The position numbers and the translations under genes were made by a program. Positions 62,472-64,000 of a stretch of DNA of 64,000 bases are shown in pieces. How positions within the stretch are numbered: the first letter of the stretch is position 1; each line of letters opens with the position of its first letter. The notes beneath the pieces were generated by a model, which saw only the letters and a list, made by a program, of their open reading frames with translations, did not search any database and was not told where the DNA came from. Source of the DNA: CATQHD01 sp965243165 (GTDB lineage Bacteria > Actinomycetota > Acidimicrobiia > Spongiisociales > Spongiisociaceae); NCBI GenBank assembly GCA_965243165.1, contig OZ251535.1:868001-932000 (forward strand). The letters run 5' to 3'.

Positions 62472-64000
62472 CCGGGGCGGGCGGCGCCCTCGAACGCCTG
62501 GCGGCCGCCGCCGCCGACCCCCGGGCGGTGATGAGCGCCCCCGGCCTGCTGGCGCCCTTCAACGACTGCGGCGTCCTGTCCCCCCTCGACGTCCACGCCG
62601 CCGCCGCCGCCGCCCGCTTCTGCGGAGAGGACGACCCGCGGGCGGTGCTGGCGGCCGCGCTGGCGGTGCGGGGCGCCCGCCTCGGCAGCGTGTGCATCGA
62701 CCTGGGGCGCCAGCGCGGGTCCGTGGCGGTGGAAGGCCAGGACCCGGAGGTGATAGACGCCCTCCCCTGGCCCGACGCGGAGGGGTGGTTGGAGGCGGTG
62801 GAAGGCAGCCGCCTGGCTGGCCGGGGCGGGCCGCTGGTGTCGGAGGGCGGGCGCCTCTACCTGGAGCGTTACTTCCGGTACGAAGACCGGGCCGCCCGCC
62901 TGATCGAAGCCCGCGCCGCCGCCCCCGGCCACCTCCTCGACCGCAGCGTCGAGGAGGCCCTGGACCGGCTGCTCCCCCCCGCGGCGGAGGGGGGCGCCCC
63001 CAACCTGCAGCACCGGGCGGCGAAGGCGGCCCTGTCGGGGCGGTTCACGGTGATCGCCGGCGGGCCCGGCACCGGCAAGACCTACACCGTGGCGAGGATG
63101 CTGGCCGCCCTGGCGCACCGTCCCGGCCCCTTCCCGCGCATCGCGCTGTGCGCCCCCACCGGGAAGGCGGCCGCCCGGCTGGGCGAGGCGGTCGGCGAGT
63201 TCGCCGATGAAGAGGAACGGCGTCCGGCGGTGCGGGAGAGGCTGCGGGGCCTGCAGGCGAACACCAGCACCATCCACCGGCTGCTGGGATGGGCGTGGGG
63301 CCGGGGCCGCTTCGAGCACCACGAGCGGAACCGCCTGCTCCACGACCTGGTGATCGTGGACGAGATGTCGATGGTGTCGCTGCCGCTGGCGGCCAAACTC
63401 CTGTCGGCGGTGCGCAGAGACGCCGCGTTGGTGCTGGTAGGAGACCCGTACCAGCTGGAATCGATCGAGGCGGGCACCGTCTTGGCCGACATCGCGGGCC
63501 CGGCCGCGGACGGCGCCCTCCGCCCCCCGCCCGGCCCCGCCCCGCCCATCGAAGGCCGGGTAGTGGTACTGGAGCGGGTGCATCGCTTCCGGGAGAAGAG
63601 CCCGATCGCCGACTTCGCCGATGCGGTCCGCCGGGGGGACTCCGGGCAGGCCGTCGACCTCTTGGGCCGCGGCCTCGAGGGCCTGAATTGGGTGAAGGAC
63701 AGCTCGGCGGACGGGTTCGGGGCGCTGTGGGGGCGGCTGATCGCGGAGCGGTCCCGGCTGGTGGAGCTGGCCAGGCGGCCCGGCGGGGGGGCGGCGGCGC
63801 TCGAGCAGATCAGCGGGACGGCGGTGCTGTGCGCCCACCGGGAGGGCCCGGGCAGCGTCGCCGAGTGGCGGCGGATCATCGAGGGTGCGCTCGACGCCCG
63901 CTTCCCCGGCCTCCGGTACGGCGGCCCCTGGTATCCGGGCCGGCCGGTGATGATCACCAGCAACGACTACAACCTGGGCCTCTACAACGGCGACATCGGC
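62468..64000 (+). CDS. recD: Exodeoxyribonuclease V subunit RecD, 3' end beyond the window
   Basis: GTG 62,468 overlaps the recB stop by 4 bp and the frame stays open to base 64,000 (511 codons). Helicase motifs: FTVIAGGPGTGKTYTVARM (Walker A), CAPTGKAAARLGEAVGEF, STIHRLLGW, VIVDEMSMVSLPLA (DE box), LVGDPYQLESIEAG and LERVHRFREKSPIADF. The last visible residues are NDYNLGLYNGDIG, a segment just before the final RecD motifs. The order recC-recB-recD is as in mycobacteria. Partial only because of the window edge. Confidence 0.95.
   Translation, partial: MTGAGGALERLAAAAADPRAVMSAPGLLAPFNDCGVLSPLDVHAAAAAARFCGEDDPRAVLAAALAVRGARLGSVCIDLGRQRGSVAVEGQDPEVIDALPWPDAEGWLEAVEGSRLAGRGGPLVSEGGRLYLERYFRYEDRAARLIEARAAAPGHLLDRSVEEALDRLLPPAAEGGAPNLQHRAAKAALSGRFTVIAGGPGTGKTYTVARMLAALAHRPGPFPRIALCAPTGKAAARLGEAVGEFADEEERRPAVRERLRGLQANTSTIHRLLGWAWGRGRFEHHERNRLLHDLVIVDEMSMVSLPLAAKLLSAVRRDAALVLVGDPYQLESIEAGTVLADIAGPAADGALRPPPGPAPPIEGRVVVLERVHRFREKSPIADFADAVRRGDSGQAVDLLGRGLEGLNWVKDSSADGFGALWGRLIAERSRLVELARRPGGGAAALEQISGTAVLCAHREGPGSVAEWRRIIEGALDARFPGLRYGGPWYPGRPVMITSNDYNLGLYNGDIG

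Overview
The window is high-GC (visibly around 65-70%) bacterial DNA that reads best as an actinobacterium, perhaps a marine or host-associated Acidimicrobiia-like lineage (inference only). Supporting features are a recC-recB-recD operon, an IdeR/DtxR-type iron box, lipoproteins with a Gly-rich start to the mature part, and dense operons with 1-4 bp overlaps and many GTG/TTG starts. There is no rRNA, one tRNA (initiator Met), no CRISPR array and no recognisable transposase or integrase.

Region 1 (1-40,750) is a large catabolic/uptake cluster. It has two three-subunit molybdenum hydroxylases (xanthine dehydrogenase/CoxLMS type; the first is cut by the window edge), two complete BMP-family ABC importers (lipoprotein, double ATPase, two permeases; 2,921-7,786 and 25,758-30,713), five Rieske oxygenases of the short (about 350 aa) VanA-like class, a one-cluster ferredoxin and a ferredoxin reductase. 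It also has a GcvT-like folate-dependent methyltransferase, two amidohydrolases of the deaminase/chlorohydrolase type, two paralogous SDRs, a Pro-1 tautomerase, a CrtI-like flavoprotein, a serine hydrolase and an alpha/beta hydrolase. An XRE-cupin regulator sits next to an ethanolamine-type permease. The picture is import and oxidative dismantling (hydroxylation, demethylation, deamination) of N-containing heterocycles or methylated compounds; the substrate is not determined by the sequence. A 17-bp dyad beginning TATTGATATG recurs upstream of three of these units and may be a shared operator. Two imperfect direct repeats of about 530 bp (35,680-36,200 and 37,744-38,283) hold stem-loops whose stems are conserved while the loops differ.

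Region 2 (40,797-51,750) begins at an initiator tRNA-Met. Right after it GC drops and a defence-type island follows. On the + strand are an HD phosphohydrolase and two tandem YwgA-like proteins, the second with a stop codon at codon 5 of its ancestral reading. On the - strand are an Eco57I-like N6 DNA methylase, a PLD-nuclease/SNF2-like helicase and a reverse transcriptase of the defence-associated (UG/Abi) kind, whose alpha-helical C-terminal part lies in another frame. The methylase gene contains a perfect (CT)23 tract between its catalytic motifs, a textbook arrangement for phase variation. This three-gene cluster is the most likely place in the window for an undescribed system.

Region 3 (51,954-55,515) is an iron-box-controlled operon: a low-complexity lipoprotein and a haem/siderophore ABC importer (HmuTUV-like). 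Region 4 (55,666-64,000) is recC-recB-recD, with recD running off the end.
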